Source: Thermoplasmatota archaeon | GTDB taxonomy: Archaea > Thermoplasmatota > Thermoplasmata > UBA10834 | DNA length: 5,302 bases | Assembly (NCBI GenBank): GCA_022848805.1 | Contig: JAJISI010000083.1 | Span: forward strand, 1 to 5,302 | Direction of reading: 5' to 3' | Shown here: in pieces, positions 1 through 5,040 of the stretch | How positions within the stretch are numbered: the first letter of the stretch is position 1 | Layout of the letters: each line of letters begins with the position of its first letter | Notes under the pieces: model-generated | What the model was told of the DNA's origin: nothing | The model's input: only the letters and a program-made list of their open reading frames with translations | Database searches by the model: none | Made by a program: the position numbers and the translations under genes

Positions 1-759
1 CTTGTGCTTCCTTGTCAGCTCGAAGACCCCCTTGACGAACTCCTTCGGAGGGACGACATATCCTCCCTCTCCCTGGACGACCTCCATGCTGATTGCCGCG
101 ACATCGCTCGGCGGTATCTGGTTCTCGAAGTAGATGTCCTCGATCGCATTGACGCAGTGCATGTTGCAGCTCGGATATTCGAGGTTGTACATGCATCTGT
201 AACAGTACGCGTATGGCACGTGATACACGCCAGGCATCAGGGTGGCCGTGAAGCCCTCCCTCTGGACCCACTTGCTGGCGGTGCACGACATCGATCCCGT
301 GGTTCTTCCGTGGAACGCTCCCAGGAATTCGACGATCACCTGTTTCTTCGTCGCCGATTTGGCTATCTTGATACCGGCCTCGAAGGACTCCGAGCCGGTG
401 TTCGAGAAGAACACCATCTTCTTGTTGTCACCAGGAACGGATTTCGCGAGCCTCTCGGCGACCTCGTTCTGCAGCTTGCAGTAGAAGTCCGTACCAGCGA
501 CATGCGTGTACTTGTCGACCTGGTCCTTGACGGCAGCGACGACCTTGGGATGTCTCGCTCCGATGTTCAGAACGCCGACACCGGCGTAGAAGTCGATGTA
601 CTCGTTGCCATCGACATCCTCGATGACCGCTCCTTCGGCCTTCTTGAAGACAAGCGGCCAAGACTTCGTCGCCTTCACAAGCCACTCCTCGTCCTTGGCG
701 ACGGCCTTCTTCGCCTCCGGGCCCGGAGGCTCCACCTTGATGGTCGGTACTTTCGTCAT
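1..759 (-). CDS. Class III PLP-dependent aminotransferase (4-aminobutyrate/acetylornithine aminotransferase-like), N-terminal part
   Basis: This is the first 253 residues of a fold-type I, class III aminotransferase; the gene continues past position 1, and family members are usually about 430-450 residues. Such enzymes move an amino group from an omega- or alpha-amino donor to a 2-oxo acid using pyridoxal phosphate in the cytoplasm. Visible family landmarks are VDGNEYIDFYAGVGVLNIG (residues 49-67), the cofactor-phosphate loop FFSNTGSESFEAGIKIAK (117-134), AFHGRT (148-153) and EVVQGEGGYVVPP (226-238). The catalytic lysine would lie in the missing part. A segment with cysteines 186, 189, 198 and 202 sits between the small-molecule-binding motifs. 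The start at 759 is chosen because AAGGAG lies 9 bases upstream; an in-frame ATG at 768 abuts that site. The gene is divergent from the rpoK operon. Substrate cannot be told: GABA, acetylornithine and broad amino-acid aminotransferase or racemase-like members share these motifs. Confidence 0.93.
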   Translation of the reverse strand, partial: MTKVPTIKVEPPGPEAKKAVAKDEEWLVKATKSWPLVFKKAEGAVIEDVDGNEYIDFYAGVGVLNIGARHPKVVAAVKDQVDKYTHVAGTDFYCKLQNEVAERLAKSVPGDNKKMVFFSNTGSESFEAGIKIAKSATKKQVIVEFLGAFHGRTTGSMSCTASKWVQREGFTATLMPGVYHVPYAYCYRCMYNLEYPSCNMHCVNAIEDIYFENQIPPSDVAAISMEVVQGEGGYVVPPKEFVKGVFELTRKHK

Positions 760-768
760 TAGAGACAT

Positions 769-774
769 CTCCTT
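769..774 (-). promoter_or_regulatory. Shine-Dalgarno site of the aminotransferase gene
   Basis: AAGGAG on the minus strand lies 9 bases before the ATG at 759-757. It directly touches a second in-frame ATG at 768-766, which leaves no spacer for that codon. This spacing decides for the start at 759. Confidence 0.7.
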
Positions 775-795
775 GGTTGGGTGGTAAGCACATGC

Positions 796-804
796 TTGAT
801 AAAT
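796..804 (-). promoter_or_regulatory. Possible TATA element of the aminotransferase gene
   Basis: The minus strand reads ATTTATCAA here, a partial match to an archaeal TATA box. A start of transcription about 25 bases downstream would fall near 775, leaving a very short leader just ahead of the Shine-Dalgarno site. The match is weak and no better candidate was found nearby. Confidence 0.3.
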
Positions 805-921
805 CGGTTATGGTTTTACACGCATTTTTTGGCCGGAAATCCGCCGAATTCGAACATCTGGATACGATAACCGTACGGATTCAGCGCGGTCGGAGGTTTT
901 CGACGCCGTCCTCCTCCGTCG

Positions 922-939
922 TGGACCGCTGTAGGTCCA
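922..939. repeat. Short perfect inverted repeat TGGACC-6-GGTCCA in the divergent intergenic region
   Basis: TGGACC (922-927) and GGTCCA (934-939) are perfect complements separated by six bases, so the stretch could form a hairpin or act as a twofold-symmetric protein site. A third copy of TGGACC is at 963-968, 7 bases before the rpoK TATA box and overlapping the place where the TFB recognition element would sit. Function is unknown; chance is possible for six-base arms. The rest of the 760-1026 intergenic region shows an 8-base palindrome CCGTACGG at 871-878 and no convincing gene. Confidence 0.45.
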
Positions 940-967
940 TCGACAACGACCGAACGGCCGACTGGAC

Positions 968-983
968 CCAAAACGTATATAAA
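968..983 (+). promoter_or_regulatory. Archaeal promoter (BRE/TATA box) of the rpoK-rpsB-memo operon
   Basis: TATATAAA at 976-983 is a strong archaeal TATA box, preceded by an A-rich stretch (CCAAAACG, 968-975) fitting a TFB recognition element. With the usual spacing, transcription would begin near 1003-1008, about 20 bases before the rpoK start codon. It is the best promoter in the window and points into rpoK. Confidence 0.75.
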
Positions 984-1026
984 GGAGCCATATTTTAGGG
1001 GATACCTCCACGGAGAGATTTCCATC

Positions 1027-1200
1027 GTGAAGTATACTCGGTTTGAAAGGGCAAGGATTATCGGCGCGAGAGCGTTGCAGATTAGTATGGGTTCGCCGGT
1101 ACTGACAGATATTGCGGACAGCGTGATCGACCCGATCGAGATATCCATCATGGAATACAACAGTGGCGCAATCCCGATGACTATCAAGAGAAGTGGCTGA
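1027..1200 (+). CDS. rpoK: DNA-directed RNA polymerase subunit K (Rpb6/omega homologue)
   Basis: This 57-residue protein is the archaeal homologue of eukaryotic Rpb6 and bacterial omega, a small assembly subunit that clamps the C-terminal region of the largest RNA polymerase subunit. The diagnostic motif is YTRFERARIIGARALQISMG (residues 3-22), followed by SPVL and then a C-terminal part ending GAIPMTIKRSG (47-57) that matches the family's usual G-x-IP-x-x-(I/V)-x-R ending. Archaeal RpoK is commonly 55-65 residues, so the gene looks complete. The start is a GTG at 1027 with a GGAGAG Shine-Dalgarno at 1012-1017; no ATG is available upstream in frame. It is the first gene after the TATA box at 976 and is followed after 9 bases by rpsB. 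Enolase, which often lies between rpoK and rpsB in archaea, is absent here. Confidence 0.95.
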   Translation: MKYTRFERARIIGARALQISMGSPVLTDIADSVIDPIEISIMEYNSGAIPMTIKRSG

Positions 1201-1203
1201 GGT
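1199..1203 (+). promoter_or_regulatory. Shine-Dalgarno site of rpsB overlapping the rpoK stop codon
   Basis: GAGGT overlaps the last bases of the rpoK TGA stop and sits 6 bases before the rpsB ATG. The arrangement favours translational coupling of the two genes and supports the ATG at 1210. Confidence 0.7.
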
Positions 1204-1209
1204 TTTCAA

Positions 1210-1851
1210 ATGGAAGAGCAAGCCGTTACTGAGATCGAGGGGTCAGGGGGACCGGAATCCCGTCTTCTCATACCCGAGGATGTCTACCTGACATCCGGCG
1301 TGCACATCGGCACTCAGCAGAAGAGCGCCGACATGAAGGATTTCATATTCAAAGTTCGATCAGATGGGCTGTACGTGCTCGACGTCAAGAAGACGGACGA
1401 GAGGATACGGGTCGCTTCGAAGTTCCTGGCGCGATGCCCGCCCAACATGGTGCTCGTCGTCTCGGCACGACAGTACGGACAGAGGCCAGCGAAGATTTTC
1501 GCCAAGGCCACCGGTGCCGGCATCGTCGCGGGAAGGTTCGTCCCTGGCTCGCTCACGAACCCGATACTTCCGTCTTTCGTCGAACCCGAAGTAGTCCTGG
1601 TCACCGACCCAGCGGCCGACGAACAGGCGCTGTCTGAGGCGTTGAGCGTTGGCATCCCGATCGTGGCGGTATGCGATGCCAACAACGAGACGAGGAACGT
1701 CGATCTCGTGATACCCTCGAACAACAAAGGTAGACGCGCTCTGGCGACCGTTTACTGGTTGCTTACGAGGGAGGTTCTCAAGGCTAGGGGAGCAGTCCAG
1801 ACCGATGAGGATTTCAAGATGACCATAGAGGAGTTCGAAGCCTCTTTGTAG
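1210..1851 (+). CDS. rpsB: 30S ribosomal protein S2 (uS2), archaeal type
   Basis: This 213-residue protein is the archaeal/eukaryotic-type S2 (eukaryotic RPSA/SA homologue), which binds the back of the 30S head-body junction. Recognisable blocks are TSGVHIGTQQKSADMKDF (28-45), the DGLYVLDVKKTDERI strand-helix (52-66), RFVPGSLTNP (109-118), the SVGIPIVAVCDANNETRNVD segment (146-165) and IPSNNKGRRALATVYWLLTR (168-187). The length is normal for archaea. The protein lacks the coiled-coil insertion typical of bacterial S2 and ends in an acidic tail (TDEDFKMTIEEFEASL, 198-213). It is the second gene of the rpoK operon with 9 bases between them, and an 81-base gap separates it from the Memo gene. 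Confidence 0.97.
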   Translation: MEEQAVTEIEGSGGPESRLLIPEDVYLTSGVHIGTQQKSADMKDFIFKVRSDGLYVLDVKKTDERIRVASKFLARCPPNMVLVVSARQYGQRPAKIFAKATGAGIVAGRFVPGSLTNPILPSFVEPEVVLVTDPAADEQALSEALSVGIPIVAVCDANNETRNVDLVIPSNNKGRRALATVYWLLTREVLKARGAVQTDEDFKMTIEEFEASL

Positions 1852-1875
1852 CCGTCTCTTCGTCGTAGCCCTTTG

Positions 1876-1889
1876 GAAAAATCTATTAC
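1876..1889 (+). promoter_or_regulatory. Weak possible internal promoter ahead of the Memo gene
   Basis: The 81-base gap after rpsB contains a purine/A-rich stretch (GAAAAA, near 1876-1881) followed by ATCTATTAC, which loosely resembles a BRE plus TATA element. A transcript from here would start around 1907 and still include the Shine-Dalgarno at 1921. The match to consensus is poor, and simple read-through from rpoK-rpsB is as likely. Confidence 0.25.
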
Positions 1890-1920
1890 TGTTTGCCAGC
1901 CATTGCTGTGCCTTGAGGAA

Positions 1921-1925
1921 GGAGG
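1921..1925 (+). promoter_or_regulatory. Shine-Dalgarno site of the Memo gene
   Basis: GGAGG lies 7 bases before the GTG at 1933. This fixes the start there rather than at the upstream in-frame TTG (1873), which has no ribosome site and would add about 20 residues not seen in the family. Confidence 0.75.
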
Positions 1926-1932
1926 GCCTCGT

Positions 1933-2748
1933 GTGAGACGTCCAGCTGTTGCAGGTCAGTTCTATGCAGGCGACAAGGCGGGTCTGACCCGCGAGGTCGA
2001 GGAGTGCTTCAAAGGACCGCTTGGTCCGCAACTTCTGCCGACGCCTGGGAAGGGTCCCAGGAATATCATTGGTGGAGTCGCCCCGCATGCAGGGTTCATG
2101 TTCTCCGGCGGCGTGGCGTCCCATCTCTACGCGGAGATAGCCTCGGACGGCGTTCCCAAGACATTCGTGATACTCGGGCCGAACCACACAGGACGAGGCT
2201 CGAGCATCGCGCTTTCCACGGAGGATTTCGAGACCCCTCTAGGGGTGGCAAAGGTGGACCAGGAGCTGGTGCAGGCCCTAAGGAAGGACCTCGTGGATGT
2301 CGATAACCAGCCTCATCACTCCGAGCATTCTATCGAGGTGCAACTCCCGTTCATACAGTATCTGTCGCAGGACTTCATGTTCGTGCCTATCTGCATGACA
2401 TTCCAGGATTACGACGCTTCGGTTTCGGTCGGCGAGACGATCCGGGATGCGATCAAGGACCGGGATGCAGTCGTCGTCGCATCTACGGATCTCTCGCACT
2501 ACGTGAGCGTCGCGACCGCGAAGTCGAAGGACGCCATGGCGTTGAAGGCCATAGAGGCGATGGATCCCAAGGGGTTGTACAGGGTCGTGATGGACGAGAA
2601 CATCTCCATGTGCGGTTACGGTCCTGTGATGGCGATGCTGACCGCCTGCCGCGGCGGAAAAGCCAGGATTCTGAAGTATGCGACATCGGGCGATGTCAGG
2701 CCGATGAGGGATGTGGTTGGGTACGCGTCTGTGGTTGTTGAGAAATGA
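1933..2748 (+). CDS. Memo-family protein (AmmeMemoRadiSam system protein B)
   Basis: This 271-residue protein belongs to the Memo family, which is built on a fold shared with extradiol (LigB-type) dioxygenases. The human member binds metal (copper or iron) and has been linked to redox control; the archaeal reaction is not established. The start MRRPAVAGQFY (1-11) is the family's standard N-terminus. Candidate metal ligands are all present: PHAG (His52), GPNHTG (His85), DLSHY (His189) and MCGYGP (Cys227), corresponding to the His/His/His/Cys set described for human MEMO1. The EHSIEVQLPF segment (131-140) is also typical. Length fits the family (about 260-290). It follows rpsB, its frequent archaeal neighbour, and its end overlaps the DUF2085-like gene. 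The usual partners of the Memo-AMMECR1-radical SAM trio are not in this window. Confidence 0.93.
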   Translation: MRRPAVAGQFYAGDKAGLTREVEECFKGPLGPQLLPTPGKGPRNIIGGVAPHAGFMFSGGVASHLYAEIASDGVPKTFVILGPNHTGRGSSIALSTEDFETPLGVAKVDQELVQALRKDLVDVDNQPHHSEHSIEVQLPFIQYLSQDFMFVPICMTFQDYDASVSVGETIRDAIKDRDAVVVASTDLSHYVSVATAKSKDAMALKAIEAMDPKGLYRVVMDENISMCGYGPVMAMLTACRGGKARILKYATSGDVRPMRDVVGYASVVVEK

Positions 2749-3352
2749 TAGCGGCCGGATCACAACCGGGGTTCTGCTGATCCTATTCGTGGCTAGTACC
2801 ATATGGGTCGCGCTCACCGTCGCGGCCCCGTTGATGGTTCCATCAGACACGCTTCTGGATCTCACAGGAACGGTCGGGATGCGGGAGAACGACGCACAGT
2901 TCGAATCACTTAGCATCGTACCTCGGACCCTCTACATCATAGGCGATCTCGAGTGCCATCAGATAGCCGAGCGGAGCTACTTCCTGAACGGCAACCAGAT
3001 GCCTTTCTGTTCAAGGGACCTCGGCCTGTTCCTCGGGATCGCCCTCGGTTTCGGCATAGCCACGTTCTTCATCCTTCAGCTGAATCCGATGTGGCTACTC
3101 ATCGGCTTGGTCCCGATCGGGCTCGATGGTGGTCTTCAGTTAGTGACCGAGTATGAGTCGACGAACCCTATGAGATTGGTTACTGGCATGGCCGGAGGCG
3201 CGGCTCTCGCGCTGCTTCTCGCGAGCTTCGTTCTCGCTTTTCGGGAGGATGCGAAACGAACACCCTCTTTCGAGCAGGAGCGGCTTAAGGAAAATATGAA
3301 CACATCCTCGGATGCCGACGTTGAGGGTCGATTCGACGAGGACGGCCAGTAG
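2711..3352 (+). CDS. DUF2085-like predicted membrane protein
   Basis: This predicted integral membrane protein of up to 213 residues resembles the uncharacterised DUF2085 family. Supporting signatures are the ECHQIAERS motif (81-89) and PFCSRDLGLFLG (98-109), which match the family's CHQ...RS and P-x-C-x-R-x-x-G blocks, then GLDGGLQL (137-144) and STNPMRLVTG (150-159). Probable membrane segments are about 18-40, 103-121, 126-146 and 157-177; residues 178-213 form a charged, likely cytoplasmic tail. Cys82 and Cys100 are separated by a short loop and could form a metal site or disulfide, which is inference. The ATG at 2711 overlaps the Memo gene by 38 bases and lacks a well-spaced Shine-Dalgarno; in-frame TTG codons at 2735 and 2738 are alternative starts that reduce the overlap. 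Either way the gene is translationally tied to memo. No function is known. Confidence 0.82.
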   Translation: MWLGTRLWLLRNDSGRITTGVLLILFVASTIWVALTVAAPLMVPSDTLLDLTGTVGMRENDAQFESLSIVPRTLYIIGDLECHQIAERSYFLNGNQMPFCSRDLGLFLGIALGFGIATFFILQLNPMWLLIGLVPIGLDGGLQLVTEYESTNPMRLVTGMAGGAALALLLASFVLAFREDAKRTPSFEQERLKENMNTSSDADVEGRFDEDGQ

Positions 3353-3376
3353 AGGAGCGGAAGCCGGAATCCTGGA

Positions 3377-3415
3377 CGAATCGAAGCAACTATTAATACT
3401 GTCCAGTTCGATTCG
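3377..3415. repeat. Perfect 9-bp inverted repeat flanking a TATA-like element (candidate operator)
   Basis: CGAATCGAA (3377-3385) and TTCGATTCG (3407-3415) are exact reverse complements separated by 21 bases. Arm centres are 30 bp apart, close to three helical turns, so a dimeric or tetrameric regulator could bind both arms on one face. The spacer holds the TATA-like sequence of the downstream gene. A related TCGATTCG also occurs at 3328-3335 inside the end of the preceding gene. An RNA hairpin with a 21-base loop is the less likely alternative. Confidence 0.6.
3389..3398 (+). promoter_or_regulatory. Possible TATA box of the zinc-ribbon membrane protein gene
   Basis: ACTATTAATA is the only A/T-rich element in the 115-base gap before the gene and resembles an archaeal TATA box. 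Transcription would begin near 3418-3424, giving a leader of about 45 bases before the ATG at 3468. Its position between the two arms of the inverted repeat suggests it is regulated. Confidence 0.5.
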
Positions 3416-3467
3416 GAGGCGATGGAGGCGGGGCGAGGCTCGGCTCCTCACAAAGGAATGGTGAATC

Positions 3468-3917
3468 ATGTCAGAAGCACAAGCTCAGCAGCCTAGGAAC
3501 TGTGTGTCCTGCGGACGGTCAATTTCTTGGGACGCGAATGTGTGCCCATACTGTGGTCACGATTTCAGAGCCGCGATGGCCGGCCCGGCCGCTCAGAAGA
3601 AAGAATCAGCGATGCCTGTGATCGGAGGAATTCTGATTATAATCGGCGCAGTCATTGAGTTAATCGTCGGTGGCGCGCTGGCCATAGGTGGAACTGCCCT
3701 CTTCGGCCTGAGCCTCGGAAGCAGTGGTGTACTCGTGGTCTGCGGCGCTATCCTCGTGATCGTTGCGATCATCGCCCTGCTCGGAGGAATCTTCGCCTTG
3801 CAGCGTAAGAATTTCGGCTTTGCTGTTTTGGGTGGCGTCCTCGCACTTGGCGGTTGGTTCATCCCTGCGCTGATAGGGTTGATATTGGTCGCGATATCGA
3901 AGGATGAGTTTCAATAG
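3468..3917 (+). CDS. Zinc-ribbon membrane protein of unknown function
   Basis: This 149-residue protein has an N-terminal zinc ribbon and a hydrophobic remainder. The ribbon is C12-x2-C15 and C26-x2-C29 (NCVSCGRS...NVCPYCGHDF), a treble-clef/zinc-ribbon knuckle pair that should bind one Zn2+ on the cytoplasmic side. A short Ala/Gly/Lys linker (35-48) follows. Three long Gly-rich hydrophobic stretches (about 50-78, 86-110 and 116-143) would make three or four membrane helices, and the protein ends with the short polar tail SKDEFQ. Proteins of this layout are common in Thermoplasmatota and other archaea, but no specific function is known. AAAGGAA (3452-3458) is 9 bases before the ATG. It seems to be a single-gene unit: own TATA-like element upstream, strong hairpin right after the stop. 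Confidence 0.85.
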   Translation: MSEAQAQQPRNCVSCGRSISWDANVCPYCGHDFRAAMAGPAAQKKESAMPVIGGILIIIGAVIELIVGGALAIGGTALFGLSLGSSGVLVVCGAILVIVAIIALLGGIFALQRKNFGFAVLGGVLALGGWFIPALIGLILVAISKDEFQ

Positions 3918-3922
3918 CTGAG

Positions 3923-3950
3923 CCATCACCCCACGAATCTGGGGTGATGG
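3923..3950 (+). terminator. Strong hairpin after the zinc-ribbon gene, probable transcription end
   Basis: CCATCACCCCA (3923-3933) pairs perfectly with TGGGGTGATGG (3940-3950) around a six-base loop, giving an 11-bp GC-rich stem starting 5 bases after the TAG. No T run follows at once; a CT-rich stretch leads to TTTTT at 4006-4010. Archaeal termination mostly depends on T tracts, so the hairpin may instead protect the 3' end of the mRNA, with release at the T tract. Being symmetric, it could also stop transcripts arriving from the convergent RPA operon. Confidence 0.6.
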
Positions 3951-4098
3951 GCATCCGTGACGAGGGCCCCTCGAGGGCTTCTTCCAAACCCCTTCTTCGT
4001 CCACATTTTTATTGTCATCGACTCGGCGTGGATGCCGTGAGTGCCCGCTCTAGGATTGGTACGTCAGACTGCTTGCCAAGGGAGCATATGGGATCGAT
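3951..4098. other. Convergent intergenic region with no gene seen
   Basis: Between the terminator hairpin and the end of the RPA-associated gene I see a short GC-rich palindromic patch (CCCTCGAGGG, 3968-3977), a pyrimidine-rich tract, a T5 tract (4006-4010) that suits termination of rightward transcripts, and an imperfect small stem around GGC-GTGGAT-GCC near 4025-4036. Open frames through here have no family features. Confidence 0.5.
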
Positions 4099-5040
4099 TC
4101 AGATCCTCTTCATCATGCCAAGCTCGGGTTCGTACACATCGCCCTTGTCCAGCAGGTTCGATATGATCTCCTCAAGACGGACCTTGTCTATCTTCTTCGC
4201 CTTCGCAGCCTCGATGATCTTCTCCCATTGAGCGCCCTTCGGCCCCTTGTCGAGCGAGTCGATTATATCGAGGACGGTCGCCTCCTCGTCTCCTCCGACC
4301 TTGAGCTCCTGCAGCTCCTCCGCAGCGTCATCTTCCGCCTTCCCCGTCACCTTCTTCTCGGGGGATGGCTCAGCAGGAGCCGACGGCTTGGGACTGCTCT
4401 CACCCGAAGGTACCTTCATGCCCTCCGGCAGGATCGTCCTTAGGGCGTCCTTGACGGATTCCCTGAAACGTTCCAGGTCGACCTCCTTGTAGTACTCCAG
4501 CGCAAGCACGACCCCCTCCGCGAGGTTCTCGGGATAGCCCAGACGAACGAGTTCGCCCGCGCTCGGCTGGTCCATCTTGAGCGCCTCCTCGACGGCGTCT
4601 ATCCTGACGAGCGTGCTCTTCGCCGTCTCGAGCACCCAGTTGTCGCGCGCCTCGCCTGCAACCTCCCTTATGCGCTCCGGACGTATGCTGAGGTACGTCA
4701 CGCCCTCCTCGGGCGAGTACGCGCGGCTCTTGCCGACGACCGCAGCGAACGCAGGAGGCGATATCTTGGATAGAGAGGCCGCCGCCTCGGGCTGATACTC
4801 CCCAGCGGAGAGGTAGAACGTCCCAGTGGGGTCCTCCATCCTCGCACGGTAGCGCGGTTTGCCCTCCTCGCCGACCTCCTCGACCTCGGTCACGACGCCG
4901 ACGACGAGCATGCGGTTGATCCTGGCACCGAGAGGGGTGACCACGTACGACACGGGCTTTTCTCCCTCCCCAGAGTGCTCCATCGTGGACGAGGCGTACT
5001 CCTCTGCGAACACGCGCCACGATGACTCGCGTATGTTCAT
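4099..5040 (-). CDS. RPA-associated protein (COG3390), OB-fold plus C-terminal winged helix
   Basis: This 313-residue protein matches the archaeal RPA-associated family (COG3390), whose genes sit next to rpa in euryarchaea and whose products, studied in Haloferax, act with RPA in single-stranded DNA binding and repair. An OB-fold covers about residues 35-128 (strands around NRMLVVGVVTEVEEV, YRARMEDPTGTFYLSAG and YLSIRPERI). A helical region (130-205) follows, then a Pro/Ser/Glu/Lys-rich, probably disordered linker (209-250). The C-terminal 60 residues (252-313: ATVLDIIDSLDKG, WEKIIEAAKAKKID, LEEIISNLLDKGDVYEP, KRI) look like the winged helix at the end of archaeal MCM. The start is fixed by an ATGA overlap with the upstream rpa stop and by GGAGGAG 5 bases before the ATG. 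A longer frame upstream merely shadows rpa. Confidence 0.88.
   Translation of the reverse strand: MNIRESSWRVFAEEYASSTMEHSGEGEKPVSYVVTPLGARINRMLVVGVVTEVEEVGEEGKPRYRARMEDPTGTFYLSAGEYQPEAAASLSKISPPAFAAVVGKSRAYSPEEGVTYLSIRPERIREVAGEARDNWVLETAKSTLVRIDAVEEALKMDQPSAGELVRLGYPENLAEGVVLALEYYKEVDLERFRESVKDALRTILPEGMKVPSGESSPKPSAPAEPSPEKKVTGKAEDDAAEELQELKVGGDEEATVLDIIDSLDKGPKGAQWEKIIEAAKAKKIDKVRLEEIISNLLDKGDVYEPELGMMKRI

Noticed and set aside
4..762. Long open frame on the plus strand covering the left end
   Set aside because: It is the antisense shadow of the class III aminotransferase, whose motifs read clearly on the minus strand; the plus-strand translation has no family features.
808..1221. Open frames on the minus strand across the rpoK region
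   Set aside because: They lie antisense to rpoK and its promoter, have no recognisable domain, and compete with a clear RpoK motif on the plus strand.
1873..1932. Upstream TTG start extending the Memo protein by 20 residues
   Set aside because: No ribosome site precedes the TTG, the added residues do not fit the family, and a GTG at 1933 has GGAGG at ideal spacing and gives the usual RRPAVAG N-terminus.
2278..2916. Minus-strand frame across the end of memo and the start of the membrane gene
   Set aside because: It is antisense to two genes with recognisable motifs and its translation shows biased, domain-free sequence rich in Arg, His and Val.
3921..3965. Box C/D guide RNA suggested by CTGAG and GTGATGG near the hairpin
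   Set aside because: The box order and box C sequence do not match a C/D RNA, and the two elements are explained as arms of a perfect hairpin.
3944..4231. Possible 95-residue gene in the convergent intergenic region
   Set aside because: It starts inside the terminator hairpin, has no ribosome site, overlaps the 3' end of the RPA-associated gene and shows no family features.
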